Assembly: GCA_963785075.1 (NCBI GenBank)
Contig: CAWATW010000010.1
Span: forward strand, 124,001 to 188,000
From: JAOUGY01 sp963785075
Lineage (GTDB): Bacteria; Actinomycetota; Acidimicrobiia; Spongiisociales; ZC4RG35
Direction: 5' to 3'
DNA length: 64,000 nucleotides
Positions 24,369 to 33,227 of this stretch are shown piece after piece (positions within the stretch are counted from its first letter, which is position 1; every line of letters begins with the position of its first letter). The notes below the pieces were generated by a model. The model worked only from the letters and a program-made list of their open reading frames with translations, did no database searches and was not told where the DNA came from. Made by a program: the position numbers and the translations under genes.

Positions 24369-25138
24369 GCAAAAAGCTGTCGCGCCACCTGCCGGCGATC
24401 GCCCTCTTCGTAGGCGCCCTTGCACTGTGGGAGGCCGCGGTTCGTGTCTTCGACATCCAGGGATTCATCCTCCCGGCCCCATCGGCGATCGTCTCGACGT
24501 TTGGAGCCGAATGGGGGGCACTGTGGACGGCTGGCACCGGCACCTTCCTGAGCGCAGTCGCCGGGTTGGCACTGGGCGGTGTTCTCGCCTTCGCCGCCGC
24601 GCTCGCCACCGCCCGCTGGCAACCGATCCGCGACGGAGCCATGCCGCTGGCGATCGCCGCCAATTCGACACCCATCGTGGTGCTGGCACCCATCGCCAAC
24701 GCCTGGTTCGGGCTTCTCAATCCGTTCAGCACGGTGGCGGTGGTGGCCGTGCTGGTGTTTTTCCCGATCATGATCAACCTGGTTCGTGGGCTCACCTCCG
24801 CCCACGCCACGCAGATCGAGTTGATGCAGTCAATCGCGGCCACCGATCGAACCACGCTCATGAAACTGAGGGTGCCCACGGCCACGCCCTATCTCTTTTC
24901 GGCCCTGAAGGTGGCCGCTGCCCTGAGTCTGATCGGTGCGATCGTGAAGGAGTACTTTGGGGGCCCTCAGGACCGGCTCGGGCAGTACATCACGCTCAAA
25001 GCGGGTCTGTTCCAGTTCGAGGAGGCGTGGTGCGCGATAGTGCTCGCGTCGGCATTCGGCATCGCCCTGTACCTCTCGATCGTGCTGGTGGAGCGAAAGG
25101 TGATGCCGTGGCACGTATCCGTCAGGAATGCCCCGTGA
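24365..25138 (+). CDS. ABC transporter permease (second subunit)
   Basis: 257 residues, about six membrane segments, with the EAA-like docking loop at AHATQIELMQSIAATDRTTL. Start GTG overlaps the ATPase stop by 4 bases. The N-terminal LPAPSAIVSTF segment is characteristic of SsuC/ThiX-type permeases. Partner of the first permease. Confidence 0.9.
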   Translation: MSKKLSRHLPAIALFVGALALWEAAVRVFDIQGFILPAPSAIVSTFGAEWGALWTAGTGTFLSAVAGLALGGVLAFAAALATARWQPIRDGAMPLAIAANSTPIVVLAPIANAWFGLLNPFSTVAVVAVLVFFPIMINLVRGLTSAHATQIELMQSIAATDRTTLMKLRVPTATPYLFSALKVAAALSLIGAIVKEYFGGPQDRLGQYITLKAGLFQFEEAWCAIVLASAFGIALYLSIVLVERKVMPWHVSVRNAP

Positions 25139-25293
25139 CGCTCGATGTCATCGATGTGCGCCGATTCGAACGCTCGAAGGCGGACGACCTCCAGCTGCGC
25201 CTGCCGCCTGCCGGCGGCCGTCGCCCACAATTCTCGGCGGGGAGATCCTGCCGTGCGAACCGCACTAAGCGGAGAGATGAAGGAGACAGATGA
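25134..25293 (+). CDS. Possible 52-residue bridging ORF, doubtful
   Basis: GTG at 25134 overlaps the permease stop (GTGA) and the frame ends in TGA at 25291-25293, touching the start of the binding-protein gene. It fills the whole 150-base gap with a coupled frame. Its sequence is charged and Arg-rich (ends in KRRDEGDR), has no recognised domain and may be chance; it also runs through the AGGAG of the next gene. Confidence 0.2.
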
Positions 25294-26432
25294 TGAAGCA
25301 AAGCAAATGGCGCCTGTTGTCGTTGATCGCGGCACTGGCGCTGATCGTGGCGGCCTGCGGCGGCGACGACACCGCCGACCCGACCGATGACACCGGGACG
25401 ACAGAGACGACCGCAGAGGGCTCCGGCGAATTGACACCGATCAGCCTCCAGCTCCAGTGGTTCGCCCAGGCGCAGTTCGCCGGCTACTACGCAGCGGTGG
25501 CGGAGGGCTTCTACGAAGACGAAGGTCTTGACGTGACGATCCTCGAAGGCGCCGTCGACATCGTCCCCCAGCAGGTGGTTGCGACGGGTGGCGCCGAGTT
25601 CGGCATCGCCTGGGTCCCGAAGGCGCTGGTGTCGAACACCGAGGACGCAGGGCTGGTGAACGTCGGTCAGGTGTTCCAGCGGTCCGGCACGCTCATGGTG
25701 TCTTGGGCGGACTCTGGGATCGAATCGCCCGAGGACTGGTCGGGGAAGACGGTGGGCAACTGGGGATTCGGGAACGAGTACGAGTTGACGGCCGCCATCG
25801 AACAATTCGGGGTCACCGACGTGAACCTCGTGTCGCAGAACTTCGACATGGAGGGTCTGTTGAACCGAGAGCTCGATGCTGCCGAGGCGATGATCTACAA
25901 CGAATACGCTCAGGTGCTGGAAGCGATCAACGAGGAGACCGGTGAGCTCTACCAGCCGGAGGATCTGAACGTGATCGACTTCAACGAGGTCGGCACCGCC
26001 ATGCTCCAGGATGCCATCTGGGTCACCGAGGACTACGCCGCCAACAACGGCGCCACGGTGGAGGCATTTCTGAAGGCGTCCTTCGAAGGCTGGATCTTCT
26101 GTCGTGACAATCCCGACACGTGCGTCGAGTACGTGCTCGATGCCGGATCGACCCTCCCGGCTGGCCACCAGACCTGGATGATGAACGAGATCAACGCCCT
26201 CATCTGGCCATCGCCCGGCGGCATCGGTGTGATGGACAAGGCGCTGTGGGACCAGACCGTCGAGGTCGCCACCTCCCAGATCCCCGAGCTCGAGGGCGTC
26301 GAGATCCCGGAGGGCTCCTACACGACCGAGTTCGCAGAAGCTGCGGTCGCCGCCCTCGAAGGCGAAGGACTCGATACCGTAGGAGAAGGTTTCGAGAAGG
26401 CCGACGTCACCGTCACCGAAGGCGGCGAATGA
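25293..26432 (+). CDS. ABC transporter substrate-binding lipoprotein (NMT1/THI5-like)
   Basis: 379 residues. Lipoprotein signal (LIAALALIVAACGGDD), acidic Thr-rich linker, then the NMT1/THI5-like fold beginning at ISLQLQWFAQAQFAGYYAAV, a phrase typical of binding proteins for thiamine-pyrimidine precursors, riboflavin and related heterocycles. GWGNYE-like region: NWGFGNEYELTAAI. Preferred start ATG 25293 is 7 bases from AGGAG; ATG 25290 is directly in front. Delivers ligand to the permeases upstream; by context a pyrimidine or its ring-opened derivative. Confidence 0.9.
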   Translation: MKQSKWRLLSLIAALALIVAACGGDDTADPTDDTGTTETTAEGSGELTPISLQLQWFAQAQFAGYYAAVAEGFYEDEGLDVTILEGAVDIVPQQVVATGGAEFGIAWVPKALVSNTEDAGLVNVGQVFQRSGTLMVSWADSGIESPEDWSGKTVGNWGFGNEYELTAAIEQFGVTDVNLVSQNFDMEGLLNRELDAAEAMIYNEYAQVLEAINEETGELYQPEDLNVIDFNEVGTAMLQDAIWVTEDYAANNGATVEAFLKASFEGWIFCRDNPDTCVEYVLDAGSTLPAGHQTWMMNEINALIWPSPGGIGVMDKALWDQTVEVATSQIPELEGVEIPEGSYTTEFAEAAVAALEGEGLDTVGEGFEKADVTVTEGGE

Positions 26433-26447
26433 GCCATACGACAATCG

Positions 26448-26473
26448 TGGGGTGCCCGGTGGGGCACCCCACG
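26448..26473 (+). terminator. Hairpin between binding-protein and ureidopropionase genes
   Basis: Perfect 10-bp stem (GTGGGGTGCC / GGCACCCCAC) with a six-base loop and no T tract. It probably protects the 3' end of the transporter message or attenuates, rather than ending transcription. Confidence 0.5.
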
Positions 26474-26494
26474 CCGAGCTGAGAGGAGGAGGCC

Positions 26495-27337
26495 ATGGCC
26501 AACATCGTGCGCTCCGCCATCGTGCAGACCGAGTGGACCGGCGACAAGGAGTCCATGATCGACAAGCACGAGAAGTACGCCCGCCAGGCCGCCGAGCAGG
26601 GCACCAAGGTGATGTGCTTCCAGGAGTTGTTCAACGACGCCTACTTCTGCCAGGTCCAGGAGGAGCGGCACATGGACAGCGCGGAGTCGATCCCCGACGG
26701 GCCCACCATGGAGCGGATGATGAAACTCGCCAAGGAGACCGAGATGGTCCTGGTGGTCCCGATCTACGAGAAGGAAGACGACGGGTTTCTCTACAACACC
26801 GCCGCCGTGATCGAACGCGACGGCACCTTCCTCGGCAAGTATCGGAAGACCCACATCCCGCATGTCGGAGGCTTCTGGGAGAAGTTCTACTTCCGCCCTG
26901 GCAACATGGGGTACCCGATCTTCGACACATCGGTGGGCAGGATCGGTGTCTACATCTGTTACGACCGCCACTTCCCCGAGGGGTGGCGGGCGCTCGGTCT
27001 GGCCGGTGCGAAGATCGTCTTCAACCCGTCCGCCACCAGCCGTGGTCTCTCGATGTACCTGTGGAAGTTGGAACAACCTGCGGCCGCCGTCGCCAACGAG
27101 TATTTCATCGGAGCCATCAACCGCGTGGGCAAGGAGCCCTTCGGCGACAACGACTTCTACGGCTCGTCGTACTTCGTCGATCCTCGAGGGCAGTTCGTCG
27201 GCGACCCGGCGTCGGACACCGACGAAGAGTTGGTCGTCAGAGACCTCGACCTCGACATGATCGACGAAGTGCGCAAGGTGTGGGCCTTCTATCGAGATCG
27301 TCGGCCCGACGCGTACGGGCCGCTCGTCGCCCCCTAG
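26495..27337 (+). CDS. Carbon-nitrogen hydrolase, beta-ureidopropionase (N-carbamoyl-beta-alanine amidohydrolase)
   Basis: 280-residue nitrilase-superfamily enzyme with the Glu-Lys-Cys triad: CFQELFND (Glu), KYRKTHIPHVGGFWEKFYF (Lys) and YICYDRHFPEGWR (Cys). The stretch after the Lys and the NPSATSRGLS segment fit beta-ureidopropionase / N-carbamoylputrescine amidase. In this operon, directly followed by an aminotransferase and dihydropyrimidinase, hydrolysis of N-carbamoyl-beta-alanine to beta-alanine, CO2 and ammonia is the natural role. Start behind GAGGAGGAGG. Confidence 0.9.
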   Translation: MANIVRSAIVQTEWTGDKESMIDKHEKYARQAAEQGTKVMCFQELFNDAYFCQVQEERHMDSAESIPDGPTMERMMKLAKETEMVLVVPIYEKEDDGFLYNTAAVIERDGTFLGKYRKTHIPHVGGFWEKFYFRPGNMGYPIFDTSVGRIGVYICYDRHFPEGWRALGLAGAKIVFNPSATSRGLSMYLWKLEQPAAAVANEYFIGAINRVGKEPFGDNDFYGSSYFVDPRGQFVGDPASDTDEELVVRDLDLDMIDEVRKVWAFYRDRRPDAYGPLVAP

Positions 27338-27371
27338 TCAGAGGTCCGATCACATCCCCAGTAGGTGAAAC

Positions 27372-28673
27372 ATGGGAACACACGCCGAGCTGCTGGCTCG
27401 CCACAAGCAGGTCCTCCCCAGTTGGATGGCCCTCTACTACAAGGAACCTATCGCCATCGTCGATGGTGACGGTCGTCGCGTTCGAGATGCCGAGGGCAAC
27501 GAGTACCTCGACTTCTTCGGCGGGATCCTCACCACCATGACCGGATACAACGTGCCGGAGATCGTGGAAGCCATCAAGACGCAGGCCGACAAGATGCTGC
27601 ACACGTCCACGTTGTATCTCATCGAGAATCAGATCACGTTGGCCGAGAAGATCGCGTCCGTCTCGGGAATCCGGGACGCCAAGGTGTTCTTCACGAACTC
27701 GGGCACCGAGGCCAATGACGCCGCGTTGATGCTCGCCACCCAATTTCGGAAGTCCAACCAGGTGCTTGCGGTTCGTGGGAGCTACCACGGCAAGAGCCAT
27801 TCGACGGTGGCCATCACCGGGCAGAAGAACTGGTCGTCGACCAGTCTGTCGCCGTTCCACGTGACCTACGTCCACGGTGGGTACCGGCTTCGTTCTCCGT
27901 TCGGGCATCTCCCCGACCAAGAGTTCATCGCCGCCTGCGTGGCCGATCTCGAGAACATGCTCGAGGTGTCGACCGCCGGAGACGTGGCGTGCATGATCGC
28001 CGAGCCGATCCAGGGGGTCGGAGGCTTCGTGACACCGCCCGATGGCTTCTTCGGGGCGATGAAGGAGGTCCTCGACCGTCACGGCATCCTCTTCATCTCC
28101 GACGAGGTCCAGACCGGTTGGGGCAGGACCGGAGAGCACTTCTGGGGCTATCAGGCGCACGGCATGACGCCGGACATCCTGACCTTTGCGAAGGGCCTCG
28201 GCAACGGCTTGGCGATGGCCGGCGTGGTGGCGACGGCGGAACTGATGGACAGTCTGCCTGCCAACTCGATATCCACCTTTGGTGGCAATCCGCTGTCCAC
28301 CGCGGGTGCCCTCGCCAACCTGGACTACGTGATCGAGCACGATCTCCAGACCAATGCGTACAAGGTGGGCAATCATCTGAGGAACCGGATCGATGGCCTC
28401 GCCGAACGTGTTGAGATGATCGGCGAGGTGCGCGGCAAGGGTCTGATGTTGGGCATCGAGTTGGTGGAACCCGCTTCCGGAGCCCCCAACGTCCCGGCTG
28501 CCGCAGCCGTGATGGAGGAGGCGAAAGCCGAGGGCTTGCTGATCGGGAAGGGTGGGCTCTACGGCAACGTCCTGCGAATCGCCCCTGCCCTCACGCTCAC
28601 CGAAGCAGAGGCGGACGAGGGCTACACGAAGCTCGAGTCAGCCGTGTTGCGAGCATCCGGGACATTCGAGTGA
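27372..28673 (+). CDS. Class III aminotransferase, probably beta-alanine:2-oxo acid
   Basis: 433-residue PLP enzyme of the omega/AGXT2-like group. Features: FTNSGTEANDAALMLAT (phosphate-binding), GSYHGKSH, FISDEVQTGWGRTG (PLP Asp), FAKGLGNGLAMAG (PLP-lysine in FAKG) and STFGGNPLS. Operon context implies conversion of beta-alanine (or 3-aminoisobutyrate from thymine) to malonate semialdehyde (or methylmalonate semialdehyde), which the neighbouring dehydrogenase consumes. Start ATG at 27372 with AGGTG upstream. Confidence 0.88.
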   Translation: MGTHAELLARHKQVLPSWMALYYKEPIAIVDGDGRRVRDAEGNEYLDFFGGILTTMTGYNVPEIVEAIKTQADKMLHTSTLYLIENQITLAEKIASVSGIRDAKVFFTNSGTEANDAALMLATQFRKSNQVLAVRGSYHGKSHSTVAITGQKNWSSTSLSPFHVTYVHGGYRLRSPFGHLPDQEFIAACVADLENMLEVSTAGDVACMIAEPIQGVGGFVTPPDGFFGAMKEVLDRHGILFISDEVQTGWGRTGEHFWGYQAHGMTPDILTFAKGLGNGLAMAGVVATAELMDSLPANSISTFGGNPLSTAGALANLDYVIEHDLQTNAYKVGNHLRNRIDGLAERVEMIGEVRGKGLMLGIELVEPASGAPNVPAAAAVMEEAKAEGLLIGKGGLYGNVLRIAPALTLTEAEADEGYTKLESAVLRASGTFE

Positions 28674-28703
28674 TCGTGCTGTGACAGAACGAGAGGAGAG
28701 ACG

Positions 28704-30119
28704 ATGCGAACCCTGATCAAGAACGGGACTGTGGTGACCCACGCTGGTCGCACCGAGGCCGACGTGCTGATCGAGGGCGAGTTGGTGGTCGCCATGGCCG
28801 CCCGCGGCACTCATGGCTGGACCGTCGACAAGGAGATCGACGCCGCGGGCAAATACGTGTTCCCGGGTGGCGTCGACGTACACACCCACATGGAGCTTCC
28901 GTTTGGTGGCACCTATGCGTCCGACGACTTCGAGACCGGGTCGCGAGCGGCGGCCTGGGGTGGAACGACCACCATCATCGACTTTGCGGTTCAGACCATC
29001 GGGGAACCGATGATGGACGGGTACGAGCAATGGCGTGGGAAGTCAGATGGCAGGTGTGCGATCGACTATGGCTTCCACATGATCGTTTCCGACGTGACCG
29101 ATCAGTCGCTGAAGGAGATGGACATCCTCATGGGCGACGGCGTGACCAGCTTCAAGCTGTTCATGGCCTACCCCGGGGTGTTGTACTCCGACGACGGCAA
29201 GATCTTCCGAGCGATGCAGAAGGCCGCGGAGAATGGCGCCACGATCATGATGCATGCCGAGAACGGAATCGTGATCGACGTGCTGAGGGAGCAGGCACTC
29301 CAGCGAGGTGAGACGGATCCGATCTATCACTCGGTCACGCGTCCGCCGATCACCGAAGCCGAAGCCACCCATCGGGCGATCTCCTACGCCGAGTTGGCCG
29401 GATGCCCGCTGTACGTCGTGCACATGTCGGCCAAGGAAGCAGTGGCAGAGGTGGCGGCTGCCCGCGACCGGGGCTCGAATGTCTTCGGGGAGACGTGCCC
29501 TCAGTACCTCTACCTGGGCTGGAACAATCTGTCCGAACCGGATTTCGAAGGTGCCAAGTACGTGTGTTCGACGCCGGTGCGCAACTGGGAGGAAGACCAT
29601 CAGGAGTGGCTGTGGAAGTACCTCGCCACCAATGACCTGCAGGTGGTTTCGACCGATCATTGCCCGTTCTGCATGAACGACCATCCGACCTTGGGAACCC
29701 AGAAACGGCTGGGCGAGGGTGACTTCACCAAGATCCCGAACGGGCTCCCGGGGGTGGAGGAACGGATGCGGCTCATCTACGACGGTGCCGTCACCGACGG
29801 TCGGATGAGTCTCGAGCGGTTCGTGGAAGTGTGTGCCACGACGCCCGCCAAGATGTTCGGCATGTACCCGAAGAAGGGCACGATCGCCATCGGGTCCGAT
29901 GCGGACATCGTCATCTGGGACCCGGACGTCACCTCGAAGATGTCGGTGGACGTCAACCACATGAATGTGGACTACACCTGTTATGAAGGCAAACAAGTCA
30001 AAGGGAAGATCGAACTCGTCATGCAACGTGGCAACGTACTCATCGAAGACGACCAATACCTGGGATCCCCGGGCGACGGTCAGTTCATCAGCCGCGGCAC
30101 CAACCAGTACCTGATCTGA
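28704..30119 (+). CDS. Dihydropyrimidinase / hydantoinase
   Basis: 471-residue cyclic amidohydrolase opening dihydrouracil or dihydrothymine to N-carbamoyl-beta-amino acids. Metal ligands and motifs are intact: GGVDVHTHMELPFGG (HxH), SFKLFMAYPG with the lysine that is carbamylated, MMHAENG and YVVHMSAKEA (His ligands) and VVSTDHCPF (Asp). Length and motifs fit D-hydantoinase/dihydropyrimidinase. Its last base is shared with the start of the dehydrogenase gene (TGATG). The enzyme for the preceding reduction (PydA or PreTA) is absent from the window. Confidence 0.93.
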   Translation: MRTLIKNGTVVTHAGRTEADVLIEGELVVAMAARGTHGWTVDKEIDAAGKYVFPGGVDVHTHMELPFGGTYASDDFETGSRAAAWGGTTTIIDFAVQTIGEPMMDGYEQWRGKSDGRCAIDYGFHMIVSDVTDQSLKEMDILMGDGVTSFKLFMAYPGVLYSDDGKIFRAMQKAAENGATIMMHAENGIVIDVLREQALQRGETDPIYHSVTRPPITEAEATHRAISYAELAGCPLYVVHMSAKEAVAEVAAARDRGSNVFGETCPQYLYLGWNNLSEPDFEGAKYVCSTPVRNWEEDHQEWLWKYLATNDLQVVSTDHCPFCMNDHPTLGTQKRLGEGDFTKIPNGLPGVEERMRLIYDGAVTDGRMSLERFVEVCATTPAKMFGMYPKKGTIAIGSDADIVIWDPDVTSKMSVDVNHMNVDYTCYEGKQVKGKIELVMQRGNVLIEDDQYLGSPGDGQFISRGTNQYLI

Positions 30120-31618
30120 TGTCAGACCTGATCACACACTGGATCGGTGGCAAGCGGTGGGACGGAACACCTGAGAGAACGGGGCCCGTCTACGACCCGG
30201 CCACGGGGAAGGTCGCACGAGAGGTGGCGCTCGCCGCGCCGTCGGAGGTCGATGCGGCGGTTGGCGCGGCCAAGGATGCGTTTCTGGAGTGGCGTGAGTC
30301 CCCGCTGACCCGTCGACAGGCCGTCATGTTCAATTTCCGTGAGCTGGTGGCCGCGAGAAAACTCGATCTCGCCAAGATGCTCACGTCCGAGCACGGGAAG
30401 ACGATCGACGACGCACTGGGCGAAGTTCAGCGCGGGCTCGAGGTCGTCGAGTTCGTCACCAACATCGCCCACCTCGTGAAGGGTGAGTATTCGGAGCAGG
30501 TGTCGACAGGCGTCGACACCTTCACGCTTCGCCAGCCGCTGGGCGTGGTGGCGGGGATCACCCCATTCAACTTCCCGTCGATGGTTCCCATGTGGATGTA
30601 CCCGGTCGCCATCGCCTGCGGGAACACGTTCGTCCTGAAGCCATCGGAGAAGGATCCGTCGGTGTCGATGATGGCCGCCGAGCTGCTCGACGAGGCCGGT
30701 CTGCCGGCAGGTGTCTTCAACGTGGTGCACGGCGACAAGGTGGCTGTCGACTCGATCCTGGATCATCCCGACGTCGCCGCCGTGAGCTTCGTCGGGTCCA
30801 CTCCGATCGCCCGCTACATCTACACCAAGGGCACCGCCGGCAACAAGCGGGTGCAGGCGCTCGGAGGTGCCAAGAACCACATGATCGTCTTGCCCGACGC
30901 CGACATGGACCTGGCGGCGGACGCCGCGGTGTCCGCCGGGTACGGCTCGGCGGGCGAGCGCTGCATGGCGATCTCGGTGGTGGTGACGGTTGGCGATGCC
31001 GCCGATCGGTTGCTTCCCAAGGTGCAGGAGCGCATCGCCGAGCTCGAGGTGGGACCAGGGGACCGTGATGGTGTCCAGATGGGTCCGCTCGTGACTGGCG
31101 AGCACCGTGACAAGGTCCGCGGATACATCGATGCGGGTGAAGCGGAAGGAGCGGCGCTGCTCGAAGATGGCCGTGGCCTTCAGGTCGATGGATTCGAAGA
31201 TGGATTCTTCGTCGGTCCAACCCTCTTCGACAACGTCACCCAGGAGATGTCGATCTACACCGACGAGATCTTCGGTCCGGTGTTGTCGGTGGTCCGCGTC
31301 GACCACTACGAGGAAGCCATCGACATGGTCAACCGCAACCCGTATGGCAACGGGACGGCGGTGTTCACCAACGACGGCGGCGCGGCCCGAAAGTTCCAGC
31401 ACGACATCCAGGTCGGCATGGTCGGCATCAACGTGCCCATTCCCGTCCCGCTGAGCTTCTACAGCTTCGGGGGCTGGAAGGACTCGATCTTCGGTAGCCA
31501 TGCCATCTACGGGCCTGAGGGCGTGCACTTCTACACGCGGCCCAAGGTGGTCATCAGTCGCTGGCCCGACCCGATCCACCGGGGAGTAGACCTCGGCTTC
31601 CCCCAGCACGGAACCTGA
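30119..31618 (+). CDS. mmsA: CoA-acylating methylmalonate-semialdehyde dehydrogenase
   Basis: 499-residue aldehyde dehydrogenase of the MMSDH/IolA branch. GVVAGITPFNFPSMVPMWMY, VSFVGSTPIARYIY, ALGGAKNHMIVLPDADMD and the catalytic Cys in GSAGERCMAISV are diagnostic for the CoA-dependent type; the usual general-base Glu region reads LGGAKNH as in MMSDH. Converts malonate semialdehyde to acetyl-CoA and methylmalonate semialdehyde to propionyl-CoA, ending uracil and thymine breakdown respectively. Followed by a long inverted repeat. Confidence 0.93.
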   Translation: MSDLITHWIGGKRWDGTPERTGPVYDPATGKVAREVALAAPSEVDAAVGAAKDAFLEWRESPLTRRQAVMFNFRELVAARKLDLAKMLTSEHGKTIDDALGEVQRGLEVVEFVTNIAHLVKGEYSEQVSTGVDTFTLRQPLGVVAGITPFNFPSMVPMWMYPVAIACGNTFVLKPSEKDPSVSMMAAELLDEAGLPAGVFNVVHGDKVAVDSILDHPDVAAVSFVGSTPIARYIYTKGTAGNKRVQALGGAKNHMIVLPDADMDLAADAAVSAGYGSAGERCMAISVVVTVGDAADRLLPKVQERIAELEVGPGDRDGVQMGPLVTGEHRDKVRGYIDAGEAEGAALLEDGRGLQVDGFEDGFFVGPTLFDNVTQEMSIYTDEIFGPVLSVVRVDHYEEAIDMVNRNPYGNGTAVFTNDGGAARKFQHDIQVGMVGINVPIPVPLSFYSFGGWKDSIFGSHAIYGPEGVHFYTRPKVVISRWPDPIHRGVDLGFPQHGT

Positions 31619-31632
31619 CATGAAGACGACCT

Positions 31633-31692
31633 GGACGGGTTTTCGCGCACAAAAGGCGTGGTATCCACGCCTTTTGTGCGCGAAAACCGTCC
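31633..31692 (+). terminator. Long inverted repeat between mmsA and the F420-type oxidoreductase
   Basis: Arms of 24 perfect base pairs (31638-31661 and 31665-31688) around a TAT loop; with one bulged G the stem extends to 30 bp (GGACGG / CCGTCC). Far longer than a normal terminator stem and without a T tract. It may end the operon message, with read-through to the oxidoreductase 16 bases further on, or be a mobile palindrome. Confidence 0.6.
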
Positions 31693-31708
31693 GAATGGAG
31701 GCGGTGTG

Positions 31709-32716
31709 ATGGATTTTGGCGTGGTGTTGCAGACCGATCCGCCGGCCCGCCGGGTCGTCGAGCTGGCGGTGAAGGCCGAGTCGGCCGGGTTCAGGTACGG
31801 ATGGACGTTCGACTCACATGTGTTGTGGCAGGAACCGTTCGTCATCTATTCGCAGATGTTGGCGGCGACCCGGCGGATGATCGTGGGACCGATGGTCACC
31901 AATCCGGGCACCCGCGATTGGACGGTGCTGGCATCGTTGTTCGCCACGCTCAACGACATGTTCGAGGGGCGAACGGTGTGTGGGATGGGTCGAGGAGATT
32001 CCGCACTGCGATATATCGGCCGTGCGCCCCGGACGCTCGACACCACCGCCGAGGCCACAAGGGTGATCAAGGACCTGGTGGCCGGTCGGAAGGTGACCTA
32101 CAACGACAAGGAACTCGAGATCCCGTGGATCGAAGAGGGCTACGAGCTCCCCGTGTGGATGGCTGCCTACGGCCCGAAGGCATTGGCCTCGACCGGGACC
32201 CACTACGACGGGTTCATCCTCCAGCTGGCCGACCCGCAGATCGCAGCGTGGACGATCGGGGCGGTGAAGGAGGCCGCAGCCGCTGCCGGTCGTGACCCGG
32301 ACTCGCTCGACATCTGCGTGGCAGCTCCGGCGTACGTCGGTGACGACATCGGCCACCAGCGTGAACAGCTCCGATGGTTCGGCGGCATGGTCGGGAACCA
32401 CGTCCACGACATGGTCAAGCGGTACGGTCACGACGACGACTCCAAGGTCCCCGCCGCACTCGCCGAGTACATCAAGGCACGCGAGGGATACGACTACGAC
32501 CACCATGGCAGGGCGGGGAACCCATCCACCGCGTTCGTGCCCGACGAGATCGTCGATCGCTTCTGCGTGCTCGGGACGGCAGAGCAGCACGTGGCCCGAA
32601 TGGAAGAGCTGCGTTCGCTCGGCGTCACCCAGTTCGCCATCTACCTCATGCACGACGACATGGAAGGCACTCTGGAGGCCTATGGGCGAGACATCATCCC
32701 CAGACTGACGTCGTGA
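31709..32716 (+). CDS. LLM-class F420/FMN-dependent oxidoreductase (TIGR03842-like)
   Basis: 335-residue TIM-barrel flavoenzyme of the luciferase-like superfamily. Starts MDFGVVLQTDPPARRVVELA, then YGWTFDSHVLWQEPFVIY, VTNPGTRDWTVLASLFATLN and VCGMGRGDSALRYIGRAP, and ends EELRSLGVTQFAIYLMHDDM. It resembles the family near methylenetetrahydromethanopterin reductase that is often encoded beside hydantoinase/dihydropyrimidinase genes. With no dihydropyrimidine dehydrogenase in the operon, it is a candidate for the missing reduction of uracil/thymine; that is inference. ATG 31709 with GGAGG upstream. Confidence 0.85.
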   Translation: MDFGVVLQTDPPARRVVELAVKAESAGFRYGWTFDSHVLWQEPFVIYSQMLAATRRMIVGPMVTNPGTRDWTVLASLFATLNDMFEGRTVCGMGRGDSALRYIGRAPRTLDTTAEATRVIKDLVAGRKVTYNDKELEIPWIEEGYELPVWMAAYGPKALASTGTHYDGFILQLADPQIAAWTIGAVKEAAAAAGRDPDSLDICVAAPAYVGDDIGHQREQLRWFGGMVGNHVHDMVKRYGHDDDSKVPAALAEYIKAREGYDYDHHGRAGNPSTAFVPDEIVDRFCVLGTAEQHVARMEELRSLGVTQFAIYLMHDDMEGTLEAYGRDIIPRLTS

Positions 32717-32806
32717 CGGGGCCGTCCGGGTGAGCCGAGCATCGGTTGCCTCGGCGGCAGACGGCCCACGGCAGACGGCCCACAGCCAACAGCCCCACCA
32801 GAACGT

Positions 32807-33177
32807 GTGGCGAGACCCATCGCTGCGTTGATCGTCCTCGTCGCCCTGACCGCCGGAACTCCGCCTGGGAGTGTCGCGGGTCCAACGCCGAGGGCACGCC
32901 GGTGGAGATCGTGGTCTCCCCGCCGTCCGGTGGCGTTTTGACCATCGATGCCGGTCCAATGGGGGACGATCCTGTGACCGAGTTCCGCTTCCATGGAGAG
33001 GACGGGATCGAGGAATCGTGGACTCTGAAGGTCGACGGCCCATGGCCGGTGGAGGTCACCGGCACCGGGACGATGACGGTTCGACCGTGTACCGGTGACG
33101 GTCGTTGCGCCATCTACGAGTTCCGTGTGGCGGAGCCACCGGAGGTCAGCGCCGGCCCGGCCGACCGCCTGGCGTAG
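32807..33177 (+). pseudogene. Small exported protein interrupted by one frameshift
   Basis: GTG at 32807 opens a signal peptide (ARPIAALIVLVALTAG), but that frame soon becomes nonsense. One frame over, from near 32860, a well-behaved beta-rich sequence continues (SAWECRGSNAEGTPVEIVV ... GRCAIYEFRVAEPP) to the stop at 33177. Joining the two by one added base gives a protein of about 123 residues with a plausible signal-peptidase site before WEC. Either a real frameshift or a sequencing error. Upstream, at 32755-32785, the phrase GGCAGACGGCCCAC occurs twice. No named family recognised. Confidence 0.4.
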
Positions 33178-33227
33178 GGCCGGCCGAAGGCGGCGCGCTC
33201 TCCAGAATCACGCCGGCCGGCCTCCGC

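Noticed and set aside
30122..31621. 499-codon open frame antisense to the mmsA gene
   Set aside because: It mirrors the aldehyde dehydrogenase exactly, has no recognisable domain, and long antisense frames are expected at this GC content.
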